Assembly (NCBI GenBank): GCA_964561655.1
Contig: CAZLQG010000009.1
Coordinates: 1 to 27,506 of the forward strand
DNA length: 27,506 bases
DNA from: CAZLQG01 sp964561655
GTDB lineage: Bacteria > Patescibacteriota > Doudnabacteria > UBA920
Direction of reading: 5' to 3'
In this document: positions 1 to 8,108 of the stretch, piece after piece
Numbering within the stretch: position 1 is the stretch's first letter
Layout: every line of letters begins with the position of its first letter
Notes under the pieces: model-generated
The model's input: the letters and a program-made list of their open reading frames with translations, nothing else
Databases searched by the model: none
Told to the model about the DNA's origin: nothing
Position numbers and translations under genes: made by a program

Positions 1-156
1 GATGCGCATATTGGAAAATTACCTAGTGAAGAAGTAAAATTAAGGAAAGAGGTTACAGAACATCTGAAAAAACCAGGACCTTCGATAGAGGAGCTAATAG
101 CAATTATGGAAAATAGACAAAAAATTTCAGAGAAACCCAATCAGACAATTCAATAA
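1..156 (+). CDS. C-terminal end of an unknown protein (partial)
   Basis: Reading frame 1 is open from the window edge to TAA at 154-156 and gives the last 51 residues, beginning DAHIGKLPSEE and ending KPNQTIQ. The piece is highly charged and probably helical, with no recognisable motif. A segment reading PGPSIEELIAIMEN loosely resembles the NPTIKELEAVNQLL stretch of the small protein at 2776-3036, but this is too short to claim homology. A strong terminator follows five bases after the stop, which supports this being the true end of a transcription unit. The start lies outside the window and no function can be assigned. Confidence 0.6.
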   Translation, partial: DAHIGKLPSEEVKLRKEVTEHLKKPGPSIEELIAIMENRQKISEKPNQTIQ

Positions 157-160
157 TTTA

Positions 161-197
161 AAACGCCCTCTTAAGTTCGGGGCGTTTTTGGTTTTTA
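161..197 (+). terminator. Rho-independent terminator
   Basis: AAACGCCC (161-168) pairs with GGGCGTTT (180-187), giving an 8-bp stem with an 11-nt loop, followed by a T-rich tail. It separates the partial upstream gene from tgt. Confidence 0.85.
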
Positions 198-202
198 CCT
201 AC

Positions 203-231
203 TTTATACTTGATACGAAATATTTTATACT
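203..231 (+). promoter_or_regulatory. Possible tgt promoter with leaderless geometry
   Basis: TATACT at 226-231 is a good -10 hexamer and TTTATA at 203-208 a weak -35 at 17-bp spacing. Six bases separate the -10 from the tgt ATG, so transcription would start at or next to the start codon. A second TATACT lies at 205-210. The call rests on hexamer matches only. Confidence 0.4.
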
Positions 232-237
232 TATCGC

Positions 238-1428
238 ATGAAATATTTTGAAATAACGAAATCCGACCAGGCGTCGAAATCCCGGACTGGCATAATCCAT
301 ACCGCGCATGGGGAGGTTAAGACCCCGGCGTTTTTGCCTATCGGTACCAAGGGCGCGGTAAAAACTGTGACCGCGGAAGAGCTGAAATTTTGGGGAGCCG
401 ACATTATTCTTGCCAATACCTATCACCTTTGGCAACGCCCCGGGGACGCGCTGATTTATAAAGCCGGAGGGCTTCATAAATTTATGAATTGGAAGGGGCC
501 GATTTTTACGGACAGCGGGGGATTTCAGGTTTTTTCTTTGGCAAAATTCCGAAAAGTTATGGAAGCCGGCGTCATGTTCCAGTTTGACTTGGACGGCAAG
601 CAGGAAATTTTATCACCGGAAAAGTCGGTGGACATTCAGGCAAATTTAGGCTCGGACATTGCACTAATTTTGGACGATTTTCCCGGCTACCCGTTTGAAT
701 ACGAACGGGCTAAACAATCTATCGCACTTACTAAAAGATGGGCCGAGCGGGCAATTAAAGAGCACCAAAGAATTGTTGCCCAAGGCGACCCAATCAACAA
801 ACATCAAAAACTTTGGGGAATAGTTCAAGGGGCATCGTTTACAGACCTGCGCAAGCAGTCCGCGCGCGATATGGCAGAGCTTGGTTTTGAAGGTTTTGCC
901 ATAGGCGGCGTGGCAGTAGGCGAGCCGCACGAGGAAATGATGAAAGCGGTTTCATACGCGATTCCTCATCTTCCCGAATCAGCCCCAAAACATCTGCTTG
1001 GGGTTGGAACTCCTTCAGATATTGTCCATGCTGTTGCCAAGAGCTGCGATACCTTTGATTGTGTAATCCCGACAAGGGAAGCGAGGCATGGAAGGTTGTA
1101 TATAAATTCCAAATTCCAAATTTTAAATGACAAAGCAAATCCAAAATCCAAAATTCAAACAGAAGGATACACTACGATTGATATCAGGCTGGAAAAATAT
1201 AAGGAAGACTTTACGCCCGTGGACAATACCTGCAATTGCTATTTGTGCTTAAACCACAACCGCGCTTACTTGCGTCACTTATTCGCCACGGGCGAACCGT
1301 TGGCTATTCGTCTTGCGACCATGCATAACTTGCGTTTTTATTTGAATTTGATGGAAAGCATTAGAAAAGCCATCACTTACGATTACTTTGAAGATATGTT
1401 AAAATCATATCAAGAATTCAAAGATTGA
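238..1428 (+). CDS. tgt: Queuine/preQ1 tRNA-guanine transglycosylase
   Basis: Tgt exchanges guanine-34 in GUN-anticodon tRNAs (Asp, Asn, His, Tyr) for a queuosine precursor base. The 396-residue TIM-barrel protein has the family signatures: TDSGGFQVFSL with general base Asp92, the GFAIGGVAVGEP loop (219-230), FDCVIPTR with nucleophile Asp274, and the zinc site CNCYLC (Cys332, Cys334, Cys337) with His363; the spacing matches the Zymomonas enzyme. The base-pocket segment reads LDDFPGYP. Between the catalytic Asp and the zinc site is a low-complexity insertion (about residues 289-308) encoded by AAATTCC-type repeats. No other queuosine genes are visible, so the substrate may be a salvaged base. 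The ATG at 238 lies just after a -10-like hexamer; the gene ends 4 nt before the next start. Confidence 0.96.
   Translation: MKYFEITKSDQASKSRTGIIHTAHGEVKTPAFLPIGTKGAVKTVTAEELKFWGADIILANTYHLWQRPGDALIYKAGGLHKFMNWKGPIFTDSGGFQVFSLAKFRKVMEAGVMFQFDLDGKQEILSPEKSVDIQANLGSDIALILDDFPGYPFEYERAKQSIALTKRWAERAIKEHQRIVAQGDPINKHQKLWGIVQGASFTDLRKQSARDMAELGFEGFAIGGVAVGEPHEEMMKAVSYAIPHLPESAPKHLLGVGTPSDIVHAVAKSCDTFDCVIPTREARHGRLYINSKFQILNDKANPKSKIQTEGYTTIDIRLEKYKEDFTPVDNTCNCYLCLNHNRAYLRHLFATGEPLAIRLATMHNLRFYLNLMESIRKAITYDYFEDMLKSYQEFKD
1104..1160 (+). repeat. In-frame AT-rich simple repeat inside tgt
   Basis: Degenerate copies of AAATTCC / AAAATCC run for about 57 bases within tgt and encode a lysine/asparagine-rich stretch (SKFQILNDKANPKSK) in a loop before the zinc site. 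The frame is kept. Similar AAATTCCAAATTCC tracts are, from general knowledge, dispersed in metagenomic candidate-phyla genomes. Confidence 0.6.
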
Positions 1429-1432
1429 TTTT

Positions 1433-2767
1433 ATGCAAAAAAACAACGACTTAATGGATAAAATTGTATCTTTATGTAAAAGACGCGGGTTCGTCTTTGC
1501 TGGAAGCGAGATTTACGGCGGGCTGGCCAACAGTTGGGATTTTGGTCCTTTGGGAGTGGAACTTAAAAACAATTTGCGCGATTGGTGGTGGAGGCGGTTT
1601 GTGCAATCGCGTGACGATATGGTAGGTATTGACGCTGCTATCTTAATGAACCCAAAGGTTTGGCAAGCCAGTGGTCATTTAAAAGAGTTTAATGATCCTT
1701 TAGTAGAATGCGAAAAATGCCATAAGCGCTGCCGGCTGGATGACGAAAATCTGGTGGCCATAAACAAAGACGGCAAGACCTGGACACACTTAGAAGAATC
1801 TTGCGGCTACAGCAAAAATAAATCAGAGGCCAAACAGTTTAATTTGATGTTTAAGACCTTTGTAGGCACGACGGAAGAATCCTCAAGCCTTGCTTTTTTG
1901 CGGCCGGAAATAGCCCAGGCGATGTTTGTAAATTTCAAAAATGTTCTGGACACTATCAGAAAGCGCCTGCCTTTTGGCATTGCCTCGGTTGGCAAAGCTT
2001 TTAGGAATGAAATTAGCCCCGGCAACTTTATTTTTAGAACTTTAGAGTTTGACCTGATGGAATTTGAATACTTTATCCGCGAAGAGAATTGGGAAAAATG
2101 GTTTGAATATTGGCTGAATCAGCAGAAAGAATGGCTGAAGGAATTAGGGTTTGTTGATAGTCATTTGCGAGTCAGGGAACACAAAATAGAAGAGCGGGCG
2201 CATTATTCAAAAAGAACGGTCGATATGGAATATCATACTCCTTTTGGCTGGAAAGAAATGTTTGGTTTGGCTTACAGGACGGATTATGATTTGCAAAATC
2301 ATTCCAAACAAAGCGGTAAAGAACTGGTTTACACTGACCCTGACACCGGTGAAAAATTTATTCCTCACGTGATTGAACCGACTTTTGGCTTGACTCGGTT
2401 AATGTTGATGGTTTTGTTGGAAAGCTACCGTGAAGAAAAAGACCGCGTTGTGCTTGAATTACATCCGCGTCTTGCACCTTTTAAAGTGGCGGTGTTCCCG
2501 CTTTTGGCCAACAAGCCGCAGTTGGTGGAAAAAGCCCGCTCAATTTACCAAGATTTGCAAAAATACTTTATTGTGGCTTGGGATGATCGTGGCAATGTTG
2601 GAAAACGGTATTACAGCCAGGACGAAATCGGCACGCCTTATTGCATTACCGTTGACTTCCAATCGTTGGAAGATGGCACGGTCACTGTGCGCGACCGCGA
2701 TACCAAAGAACAGCCGAGGATAAAAATTGAAAAATTGGGGGATTATTTTAAAGAAAAAATTAAATAA
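1433..2767 (+). CDS. glyQS: Glycyl-tRNA synthetase, single-chain alpha2 (eukaryote/archaeal-like) type
   Basis: Class II synthetase charging tRNA-Gly with glycine in the cytoplasm. It is the one-polypeptide form, not the bacterial alpha2beta2 enzyme. Visible signatures: SEIYGGLANSWDFGPLG near the N-terminus (25-41), class II motif 2 from FRNEISPG (190-197) through RTLEFDLMEFEYF, motif 3 VIEPTFGLTRLML (313-325), then a C-terminal anticodon-binding domain starting near LAPFKVAVFPLL. Cysteines at 93, 96, 100 and 124 may form a zinc-binding insert. At 444 residues it is a normal compact member. The ATG at 1433 is 4 nt past the tgt stop, so the two are probably co-transcribed; an ATG at codon 8 is an alternative start. 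Confidence 0.96.
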   Translation: MQKNNDLMDKIVSLCKRRGFVFAGSEIYGGLANSWDFGPLGVELKNNLRDWWWRRFVQSRDDMVGIDAAILMNPKVWQASGHLKEFNDPLVECEKCHKRCRLDDENLVAINKDGKTWTHLEESCGYSKNKSEAKQFNLMFKTFVGTTEESSSLAFLRPEIAQAMFVNFKNVLDTIRKRLPFGIASVGKAFRNEISPGNFIFRTLEFDLMEFEYFIREENWEKWFEYWLNQQKEWLKELGFVDSHLRVREHKIEERAHYSKRTVDMEYHTPFGWKEMFGLAYRTDYDLQNHSKQSGKELVYTDPDTGEKFIPHVIEPTFGLTRLMLMVLLESYREEKDRVVLELHPRLAPFKVAVFPLLANKPQLVEKARSIYQDLQKYFIVAWDDRGNVGKRYYSQDEIGTPYCITVDFQSLEDGTVTVRDRDTKEQPRIKIEKLGDYFKEKIK

Positions 2768-2775
2768 TCAATTTT

Positions 2776-3036
2776 ATGGTTCACCTAACACATGAGAGAA
2801 CGCCAGAGATGCTTGATCCTGCTAAAAAAGGTTTGATAGATTATCAAATTGGGATAATACTGGATAAGTTATCTAGACTAGGATCTTCTTCTGAACAAAG
2901 AAATTCTCAAATTTTTCGGGCTCGGGGGTTATTGGAGATTTTAAGAGAAAAGAAAAACCCAACAATAAAAGAGCTTGAAGCAGTTAACCAACTACTTAGA
3001 GGAACAGGACTGGAAGAAGGGGAATTGCTGCATTAG
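2776..3036 (+). CDS. Small hypothetical protein (86 aa)
   Basis: An 86-residue, charged, predicted all-helical protein with no signal peptide, membrane segment or known motif. It starts 8 nt after the glycyl-tRNA synthetase stop and ends 19 nt before alr, so it sits inside a same-strand operon-like run, which is the main reason to believe it is expressed. The middle (RNSQIFRARGLLEILREKKNP) and end (ELEAVNQLLRGTGLEEGE) look like two amphipathic helices. No function is proposed. It resembles in size and style the other small unknown proteins in this window (5267, 7667, 7850). Confidence 0.65.
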   Translation: MVHLTHERTPEMLDPAKKGLIDYQIGIILDKLSRLGSSSEQRNSQIFRARGLLEILREKKNPTIKELEAVNQLLRGTGLEEGELLH

Positions 3037-3055
3037 ACCGATTAATTTTTTTTAA

Positions 3056-4192
3056 ATGCTGTTTTCAAAAATAGTAAATTTTTTAATTAAACCGCGAGTT
3101 TCCTACAACCCTCTGATTGAGGTTTTTGTTTTTAAGGACAACATTTTAAAAAATTTAAAAGTTTTTCAAAAAAAATATCCAAAGCTCCAAATGGCGCCGG
3201 TTTTAAAGTCAAATGCCTACGGCCACGGTTTGTTTGAGGTAGCCAGCGTTTTAGAAGGCCAAAATATTCCTTTTATCATCGTTGACTCTTTTTTTGAGGC
3301 ATTAACTTTGCGGCAAAAGGGGATAAAGCAAAAAATTTTGGTAATTGGCTACACAACTCCGGAGCAAATTTTATCCAAAAAATTAAACAACGTATCATTT
3401 ACTATAATCGGAATAGACCAACTTAGGGCAATTACAGAAAAACTTAATTCCCCAATAAATTTTCATTTAAAAATAGACACAGGCATGCATAGGCAGGGGG
3501 TGTTGGGAGATGAAATAAATCAATCCACCCATATTATTAAAGCCAATAAAAATTTTGTTTTGGAAGGAGTGTGTACTCATTTTGCAATTGCCCACAAAGA
3601 AGGAGAAAACTTTACCAGAAGGCAAATAGAGGAATGGCACAAAGTACTTAAGATTTTTAAAAAAGAACTCAGTAGTGTTAAATACTTTCATGCCGCGGCA
3701 ACGGGAGGGCTTATGTTTGCAGAAGAGACAGATGCTAACGTAGCTAGGTTGGGAGTTGGTTTGTATGGAGTGGACCCGAATAATTTAGTAGAGCTTGAAC
3801 CGACATTAGAGATGAGATCTGTAATTTCATCTATTAAAAATATAAAGAAAGGAGAGGCAGTCGGGTATGAGACAACTTTTGTAGCGGAAAAGGACATGAA
3901 AATTGCAACTGTGCCGGTTGGTTATTTTGAAGGAAAAGACATAAGGCTTTCTAATAAAGGCAGCTTAAAAGTAAAGGGCCAATTTTGTCCTATAGTTGGC
4001 AGGGTGAGTATGAACATTACTTCCATTGATGTCTCCGAGGCCTTGGATGTTAAAGTCGGAGATTTTGTAGTAGTGATTAGCAGTGACAGGCACGATAAAA
4101 ATTCCATTGAAAATATTAATAAAATTTGCGGGACAATCCCAAGAGAGATTTGGGTGCGGATTCCTTCACATTTAAGAAGGACAGTCATATGA
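3056..4192 (+). CDS. alr: Alanine racemase
   Basis: PLP-dependent fold-type III racemase interconverting L- and D-alanine for peptidoglycan. The PLP lysine is Lys51 in VLKSNAYGHG; the catalytic tyrosine is expected at Tyr290 in VPVGYFEGKDIRLSNKG; the substrate loop HLKIDTGMHRQG (137-148) and RLGVGLYGVDP (231-241) are standard. Two positions deviate from the common consensus: VGRVSMN has Asn320 where CMD is usual, and HAAATGG replaces the HxANSAG-type motif. The fold-defining elements and length (378 aa) are otherwise normal, so an active enzyme is likely. The first ~20 residues precede the usual Alr N-terminus. It lies between two small unknown/peptidase genes on the same strand. Confidence 0.94.
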   Translation: MLFSKIVNFLIKPRVSYNPLIEVFVFKDNILKNLKVFQKKYPKLQMAPVLKSNAYGHGLFEVASVLEGQNIPFIIVDSFFEALTLRQKGIKQKILVIGYTTPEQILSKKLNNVSFTIIGIDQLRAITEKLNSPINFHLKIDTGMHRQGVLGDEINQSTHIIKANKNFVLEGVCTHFAIAHKEGENFTRRQIEEWHKVLKIFKKELSSVKYFHAAATGGLMFAEETDANVARLGVGLYGVDPNNLVELEPTLEMRSVISSIKNIKKGEAVGYETTFVAEKDMKIATVPVGYFEGKDIRLSNKGSLKVKGQFCPIVGRVSMNITSIDVSEALDVKVGDFVVVISSDRHDKNSIENINKICGTIPREIWVRIPSHLRRTVI

Positions 4193-4219
4193 GGTTTAAG
4201 ATGCAGGATTTTAGGATTT

Positions 4220-5260
4220 ATGAATCGGGAAAGAATTAAAAAATTACAAAGAACAATTAAACCCCCGATTTTAATAAAGAAACAGGAAAATCTTTTTTAT
4301 TTGACCGGGCAATGGTTTATGCACGGGTATTTGCTTGTCGCAAAAAAGGGGGTTGTGTTCTTTGGCGATGGTTTGGAAAAGGTAGAAGGGATAAAGAAAA
4401 CAGACAGATTAAAGTATATTGGCAAATATTTAGGCAGGAGCAGGGTATTGCAGCTGGAGGATGAGTTTACTTTTGCAGAATATGATTACATAAAGCGCAA
4501 AGTGCAAAGCGAAAAGCGCAAAACAAAAATACAACATACCAAGAGCCCTGTGGATTATCAACGCCAGATAAAAGATTTAAGCGAACTTCGGTTAATGGGG
4601 AAATCGATGAATATCGTGGCGAAAGTCTTTGAGCAGGTGAGAAAACAGTTGAGATTGCGATTATGGACGGAGATAGGCCTTGCCAATTTTATCAAGACCG
4701 CTGGGCTAAAACTGGGCGCGGAAGATGTAAGTTTCCCGCCTATCGTTGCTTCGGGAGTAAATGCCGCAATCCCGCACCATATCCCATCGTCTAAATGCCT
4801 GAAAGCGGGGGAATCCATTATCACAGATTTTGGTTTTAAGTACAAAGGCTATTGCAGCGATTTTACCAGGACTGTGTTTTTAAAACGGGCACCATTAAAA
4901 CTTGAACAAGCCTATAACCATGTGGAGAAGGCTTATCATGCATCAATGGCTTTAGTATTAGTAGGTACGAAAACGCGCGATGTGTATAAAAGGGCTGTGG
5001 ATGTTTTAGCGGAAAAAAAGTTGGATAAATATTTTATACATAATTTAGGCCACGGAGCCGGTCTTGAAATTCACGAGCTTCCAAATTTGTCGCCTAAGTC
5101 AAAAGATGTCTTGGAAAACGGTATGGTCTTTAGTATTGAGCCCGGAGTGTATATCCCGCGGTTGGGTGGTATACGGATAGAGGATTTGGTATATTTACAT
5201 AAGGGCCAGACAAAAAAATTTATTCATATACAAACTGAATTAAGAAGTAATATTTTATAA
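4220..5260 (+). CDS. M24-family metallopeptidase (Xaa-Pro aminopeptidase/dipeptidase-like)
   Basis: Cytoplasmic pita-bread-fold peptidase expected to use two metal ions to remove residues before proline. All five metal ligands are present: Asp203 (ITDFG), Asp214 (CSDFTR), His278 (NLGHGAGLEIHE), Glu307 (SIEPGVY) and Glu321 (GIRIEDL). Residues 1-110 form a short creatinase-type N-terminal domain. At 346 residues it is nearer PepQ/short PepP homologues than the ~440-residue E. coli PepP, so the exact specificity is left open. The linker between domains (about 91-108) is encoded by a GCGCAAAG-type repeat. It lies 27 nt after alr and 6 nt before the next small gene. Confidence 0.9.
   Translation: MNRERIKKLQRTIKPPILIKKQENLFYLTGQWFMHGYLLVAKKGVVFFGDGLEKVEGIKKTDRLKYIGKYLGRSRVLQLEDEFTFAEYDYIKRKVQSEKRKTKIQHTKSPVDYQRQIKDLSELRLMGKSMNIVAKVFEQVRKQLRLRLWTEIGLANFIKTAGLKLGAEDVSFPPIVASGVNAAIPHHIPSSKCLKAGESIITDFGFKYKGYCSDFTRTVFLKRAPLKLEQAYNHVEKAYHASMALVLVGTKTRDVYKRAVDVLAEKKLDKYFIHNLGHGAGLEIHELPNLSPKSKDVLENGMVFSIEPGVYIPRLGGIRIEDLVYLHKGQTKKFIHIQTELRSNIL
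4492..4530 (+). repeat. In-frame A/G-rich simple repeat in the M24 peptidase linker
   Basis: Variants of AAAGCGCAAA and AAAGTGCAAAG recur over about 39 bases. They encode a Lys/Arg-rich linker between the N-terminal and catalytic domains without breaking the frame. Confidence 0.45.
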
Positions 5261-5266
5261 AAAAAT

Positions 5267-5536
5267 ATGGGAGAGTTTGAAGATAATCAGGCATCGGAAA
5301 CAGAAAGAGTCTTGTTGGTTATGGAATTAAATTTCTATTTGTCCAAGGCGGATGAGGTTCTAAATAAAATTAGGGAGGTTGGAGCAAGTAGCGGAAAATT
5401 TAACAAAATGGAACAAAATTTGCAGGATTTTATTGCCATAACTCGATCGGTTTTGCAAAATGAAAAATTGGTACAAACCCAAATTCTTGAAAATATGGTT
5501 AAAAGAGCAAAAGAACTTGGTCTGGAGAAAGCTTAA
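5267..5536 (+). CDS. Small hypothetical helical protein (89 aa)
   Basis: An 89-residue protein, mostly predicted helix with heptad-like hydrophobic spacing (VLLVMELNFYLSKADEVLNKI, then DFIAITRSVL and ILENMVKRAKELGLEKA). No cysteine or membrane segment and no motif I recognise. It lies 6 nt after the M24 peptidase and its stop (TAA at 5534-5536) directly abuts the ATG of the M16 protease, which suggests translational coupling. Function unknown; a small coiled-coil adaptor is possible but only a guess. Confidence 0.7.
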   Translation: MGEFEDNQASETERVLLVMELNFYLSKADEVLNKIREVGASSGKFNKMEQNLQDFIAITRSVLQNEKLVQTQILENMVKRAKELGLEKA

Positions 5537-6805
5537 ATGAAATATCTAAAAAAAGTTTTAAAAAACGGACTTACGGTTATTGAAGTTCCGTCTTTCGACG
5601 CCGAGAGCGTGGTGGTGGATTTTTTTGTGAAAACCGGCTCCCGCTCGGAGTCAGCAAAAGAGTCGGGGATTTCCCATTTTTTGGAACATTTTTTGTTTAA
5701 GGGCAGTAAAAAATACCCCAGCGCCATGGCAATATCATCACTCATTGATTCCATTGGCGGGGAGATGAACGCTAATACCGGTAAAGAGCACACACAGTAT
5801 TTTATTAAAGCCGCATCCAAACATTTTACTTTAATTTTTGAGGTACTTACCGATATGATGCAGAATCCGCTTTTGAATCCAGTGGAATTGGAAAAAGAAA
5901 AAGGTGTGATTATTGAAGAAATCAATATGTACAAAGACACACCAATCTATGAAATAGAAAATGTGTTGGAGCAAACCATGTGGCCGGGCACACCTTTGGG
6001 CCGGGATATTGCAGGCACCAAAGAGACTGTCAGGAAATTTAACAGAAAGATGTTTCAGGATTACATTAACAGGCATTATCAGATCCCGAATATGATTTTA
6101 GGCGTTTCCGGAAAATATGACAGGAGAATGTTATATAAATTAATCCAGAAATATTGGGTGTCTCGTCCAAAAAAATCTTTTCATGGATGGCAGAAGGTTA
6201 AAGATAGACAGGCGAACTTTAGAATAAAAATCGAATACAAGCAAACCGAGCAGGCGCATTTGTCTTTTGGTTTTAAGTCTTTTGCTTATGGTGACAAACG
6301 CAATCCCGCTGTCGCGGTTTTGGCTGCAGTTTTAGGCGGTGGCATGTCCAGCCGGCTGTTTAACGAGGTAAGGGAAAAGCGCGGACTGGCTTATTATGTG
6401 CGAGCTGTGCCTAACAGTTTCCAAGATACGGGAGCGTTCAGCATCGGCGCTGGCGTACAAATCGGGAAAATTGAGGAAGCAATAAGAATAATTTTAGGTG
6501 AATTAAAGAGAGTTAAGAATGATCATTTGGACGCAAAAGAATTGTTAAAAGCAAAAGAATATTTAAAAGGCAAGACCACCTTAGCTTTGGAAGACAATCA
6601 AAACCGCCTGGATTGGTTTTTGGAACGGCAGGCGTTTTTCCCAAAAATAGAAAAGCCCGCGGAAGTTTTTAAGAAAGTTGATGCCGTCAAACCGTCGGAC
6701 GTTGTAAAAGTTGCCAAGGAGCTGTTCCAAAGAAAGAATTTAACTTTGGCAATAATTGGTCCATACAAAAACCAAAATAAGTTTAAGGAGCTTCTCAATG
6801 TTTAA
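5537..6805 (+). CDS. M16-family zinc peptidase (processing-peptidase/PqqL-like)
   Basis: Clamshell metallopeptidase of the pitrilysin/mitochondrial processing peptidase superfamily. The inverted zinc motif HFLEH gives His47, Glu50 and His51, and the third ligand glutamate is in GVIIEEI (about Glu127). The second, non-catalytic half contains the GGGMSSRLFNEVREKRGLAY signature typical of M16B proteins. At 422 residues it is the usual one-half-of-a-dimer length. No signal peptide is visible, so it is presumably cytoplasmic and degrades peptides or processes unknown substrates. Its 3' end overlaps endonuclease IV by 8 nt and carries that gene's SD sequence. Confidence 0.93.
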   Translation: MKYLKKVLKNGLTVIEVPSFDAESVVVDFFVKTGSRSESAKESGISHFLEHFLFKGSKKYPSAMAISSLIDSIGGEMNANTGKEHTQYFIKAASKHFTLIFEVLTDMMQNPLLNPVELEKEKGVIIEEINMYKDTPIYEIENVLEQTMWPGTPLGRDIAGTKETVRKFNRKMFQDYINRHYQIPNMILGVSGKYDRRMLYKLIQKYWVSRPKKSFHGWQKVKDRQANFRIKIEYKQTEQAHLSFGFKSFAYGDKRNPAVAVLAAVLGGGMSSRLFNEVREKRGLAYYVRAVPNSFQDTGAFSIGAGVQIGKIEEAIRIILGELKRVKNDHLDAKELLKAKEYLKGKTTLALEDNQNRLDWFLERQAFFPKIEKPAEVFKKVDAVKPSDVVKVAKELFQRKNLTLAIIGPYKNQNKFKELLNV

Positions 6806-7655
6806 AGTTGGGGCACACGTAAGTATAGCCGGAGGGGTTTGGAATGCGCCAAAGAACGCGGAAGTTTTAGGCTGCGAAACTTTTCAGATTTTCAGCCGAT
6901 CGCCGCAAGGAGGCGAAGCCTCAGTAATTGATGATTTGGTGGCTAAAAGATTTAAAATTGAAATGCAGAAATATAATTTTAAGGAGTTTGTTATTCACTG
7001 TCCGTATTTTATAAATTTTGGTTCCAGTAATAACCGCGTTTTTTACGGTTCAATATCTGTTATACAGAAAGAGCTAGAGAGAGGAAGTTTGCTCGGCGCA
7101 AAATATGTAATGACACATTTAGGTTCTTTTAAGGATCTTGGTGAAAAAAAAGGAATAAAACAAGTTAAAGAGGGCTTAAAAAAAGTTTTGCAGGGATATG
7201 GAGGTTCATCACGATTTCTTTTAGAGATAGCCGCAGGAAGCGGGGAAATTATTGGTGATACTTTTGAAGAACTAGCGGAAATTATGGAGCCTTTGAAGAA
7301 AATGAAAGGCTTTGGCGGAATTTGTTTTGACACCCAACATGCCTTTGCCAGCGGCTATGATTTGCGGGATGCCAAGTCAGTCGCGTTAACTTTTGCGGAA
7401 TTTGACAAAGCCATTGGTCTTCAGTGGTTGAAAATGAGCCACATAAACGATTCCGAGGTTAATTTGGCATCTCGTAAGGATAGGCATGAGCACATTGGGC
7501 AAGGAGAGATCGGGGAACAGGGATTTTTAGAAATTATGAAGTATTTAAAGGCCAAAATTAAAGGAAATTTTCTCTTGATTTTAGAGACCGAACATGATAA
7601 AGTAAAACAAGATATTAAGATTTTAAAAGCTTTGAGAAATAAAGTTTCGAAATAG
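6798..7655 (+). CDS. nfo: Endonuclease IV (AP endonuclease)
   Basis: Zinc-dependent TIM-barrel nuclease that cuts 5' of abasic sites in base excision repair. All nine metal ligands can be placed in near register with E. coli Nfo: His67, His107 (MTHLGS), Glu143 (LLEIAAG), Asp178 and His181 (CFDTQHAFASGYD), His215 (HINDS), Asp228 and His230 (RKDRHEHIGQG), Glu263 (ILETE). The start is placed at ATG 6798 because the protein then opens with the family's GAHVSIAGG and an AAGGAG SD (6785-6790) sits 7 nt upstream; an in-frame extension to 6756 would only overlap the protease gene. Length 285 aa is typical. Confidence 0.96.
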   Translation: MFKVGAHVSIAGGVWNAPKNAEVLGCETFQIFSRSPQGGEASVIDDLVAKRFKIEMQKYNFKEFVIHCPYFINFGSSNNRVFYGSISVIQKELERGSLLGAKYVMTHLGSFKDLGEKKGIKQVKEGLKKVLQGYGGSSRFLLEIAAGSGEIIGDTFEELAEIMEPLKKMKGFGGICFDTQHAFASGYDLRDAKSVALTFAEFDKAIGLQWLKMSHINDSEVNLASRKDRHEHIGQGEIGEQGFLEIMKYLKAKIKGNFLLILETEHDKVKQDIKILKALRNKVSK

Positions 7656-7666
7656 AAAGGAAAAAT

Positions 7667-7825
7667 ATGAAAAGTCGAGAATTCCAAGAAAAACAAAATC
7701 CAGAGAGGGTTTTAGTTGCGGACATGGAAAGAAGATCTTCGGGAGAGAGTAAGGAACAGTTTATTGAAAGAGCTTTGAGACAGAGGAAGACTTTAGAGAA
7801 ATTGCGGGAAGCTCCAGATTTTTAA
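7667..7825 (+). CDS. Small hypothetical protein (52 aa)
   Basis: A 52-codon ORF beginning MKSREFQEKQ and ending LREAPDF*, preceded by a clear purine-rich SD (AGAAAGG, 7 nt before ATG) and located 11 nt after nfo. It is very polar (Arg, Lys, Glu) and probably helical. The SD, rare in this window, and the fit in the gene run argue for expression. No recognisable family. Confidence 0.6.
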   Translation: MKSREFQEKQNPERVLVADMERRSSGESKEQFIERALRQRKTLEKLREAPDF

Positions 7826-7849
7826 ATTATTTAAAGCTTTAATTAATTT

Positions 7850-8065
7850 ATGGACGAAAAGATTAAAAATATTATTTATTTAATTGAGCAGTCTCCTTTG
7901 GATGAAACTATTAAAGAAATCCTTATTCGGGATTTAAAGACTGAAGGTCTTACGGATTTTCTAAAAGAGCAGATAAAAGCTTATTGCACGGAAGGGATTA
8001 AGCAGTTAGACGAAAGGATAGAACAGGCAAAAGAAGATTTACAAGCGCAGAAAAATCCATCCTAA
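7850..8065 (+). CDS. Small hypothetical protein (71 aa)
   Basis: A 71-residue acidic protein, predicted helical throughout (KNIIYLIEQSPLDETIKEILIRDL, then LKEQIKAYC and LDERIEQAKEDLQAQKN). Its TAA stop lies in the loop of a 12-bp terminator hairpin, so the gene's last codons form the hairpin's left arm; this makes it the last gene of the run that starts at tgt. No function can be inferred; the C-terminal half could form a short coiled coil. Confidence 0.7.
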   Translation: MDEKIKNIIYLIEQSPLDETIKEILIRDLKTEGLTDFLKEQIKAYCTEGIKQLDERIEQAKEDLQAQKNPS

Positions 8066-8080
8066 GGGATGGATTTTTCG
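8051..8080 (+). terminator. Strong rho-independent terminator overlapping the upstream CDS
   Basis: AAAAATCCATCC (8051-8062) and GGATGGATTTTT (8067-8078) form a perfect 12-bp stem with a 4-nt loop; the stem ends in T residues. It overlaps the final codons and stop of the 71-aa gene. Confidence 0.93.
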
Positions 8081-8108
8081 GTTTGGATATCGTATTATAA
8101 ATATATGA

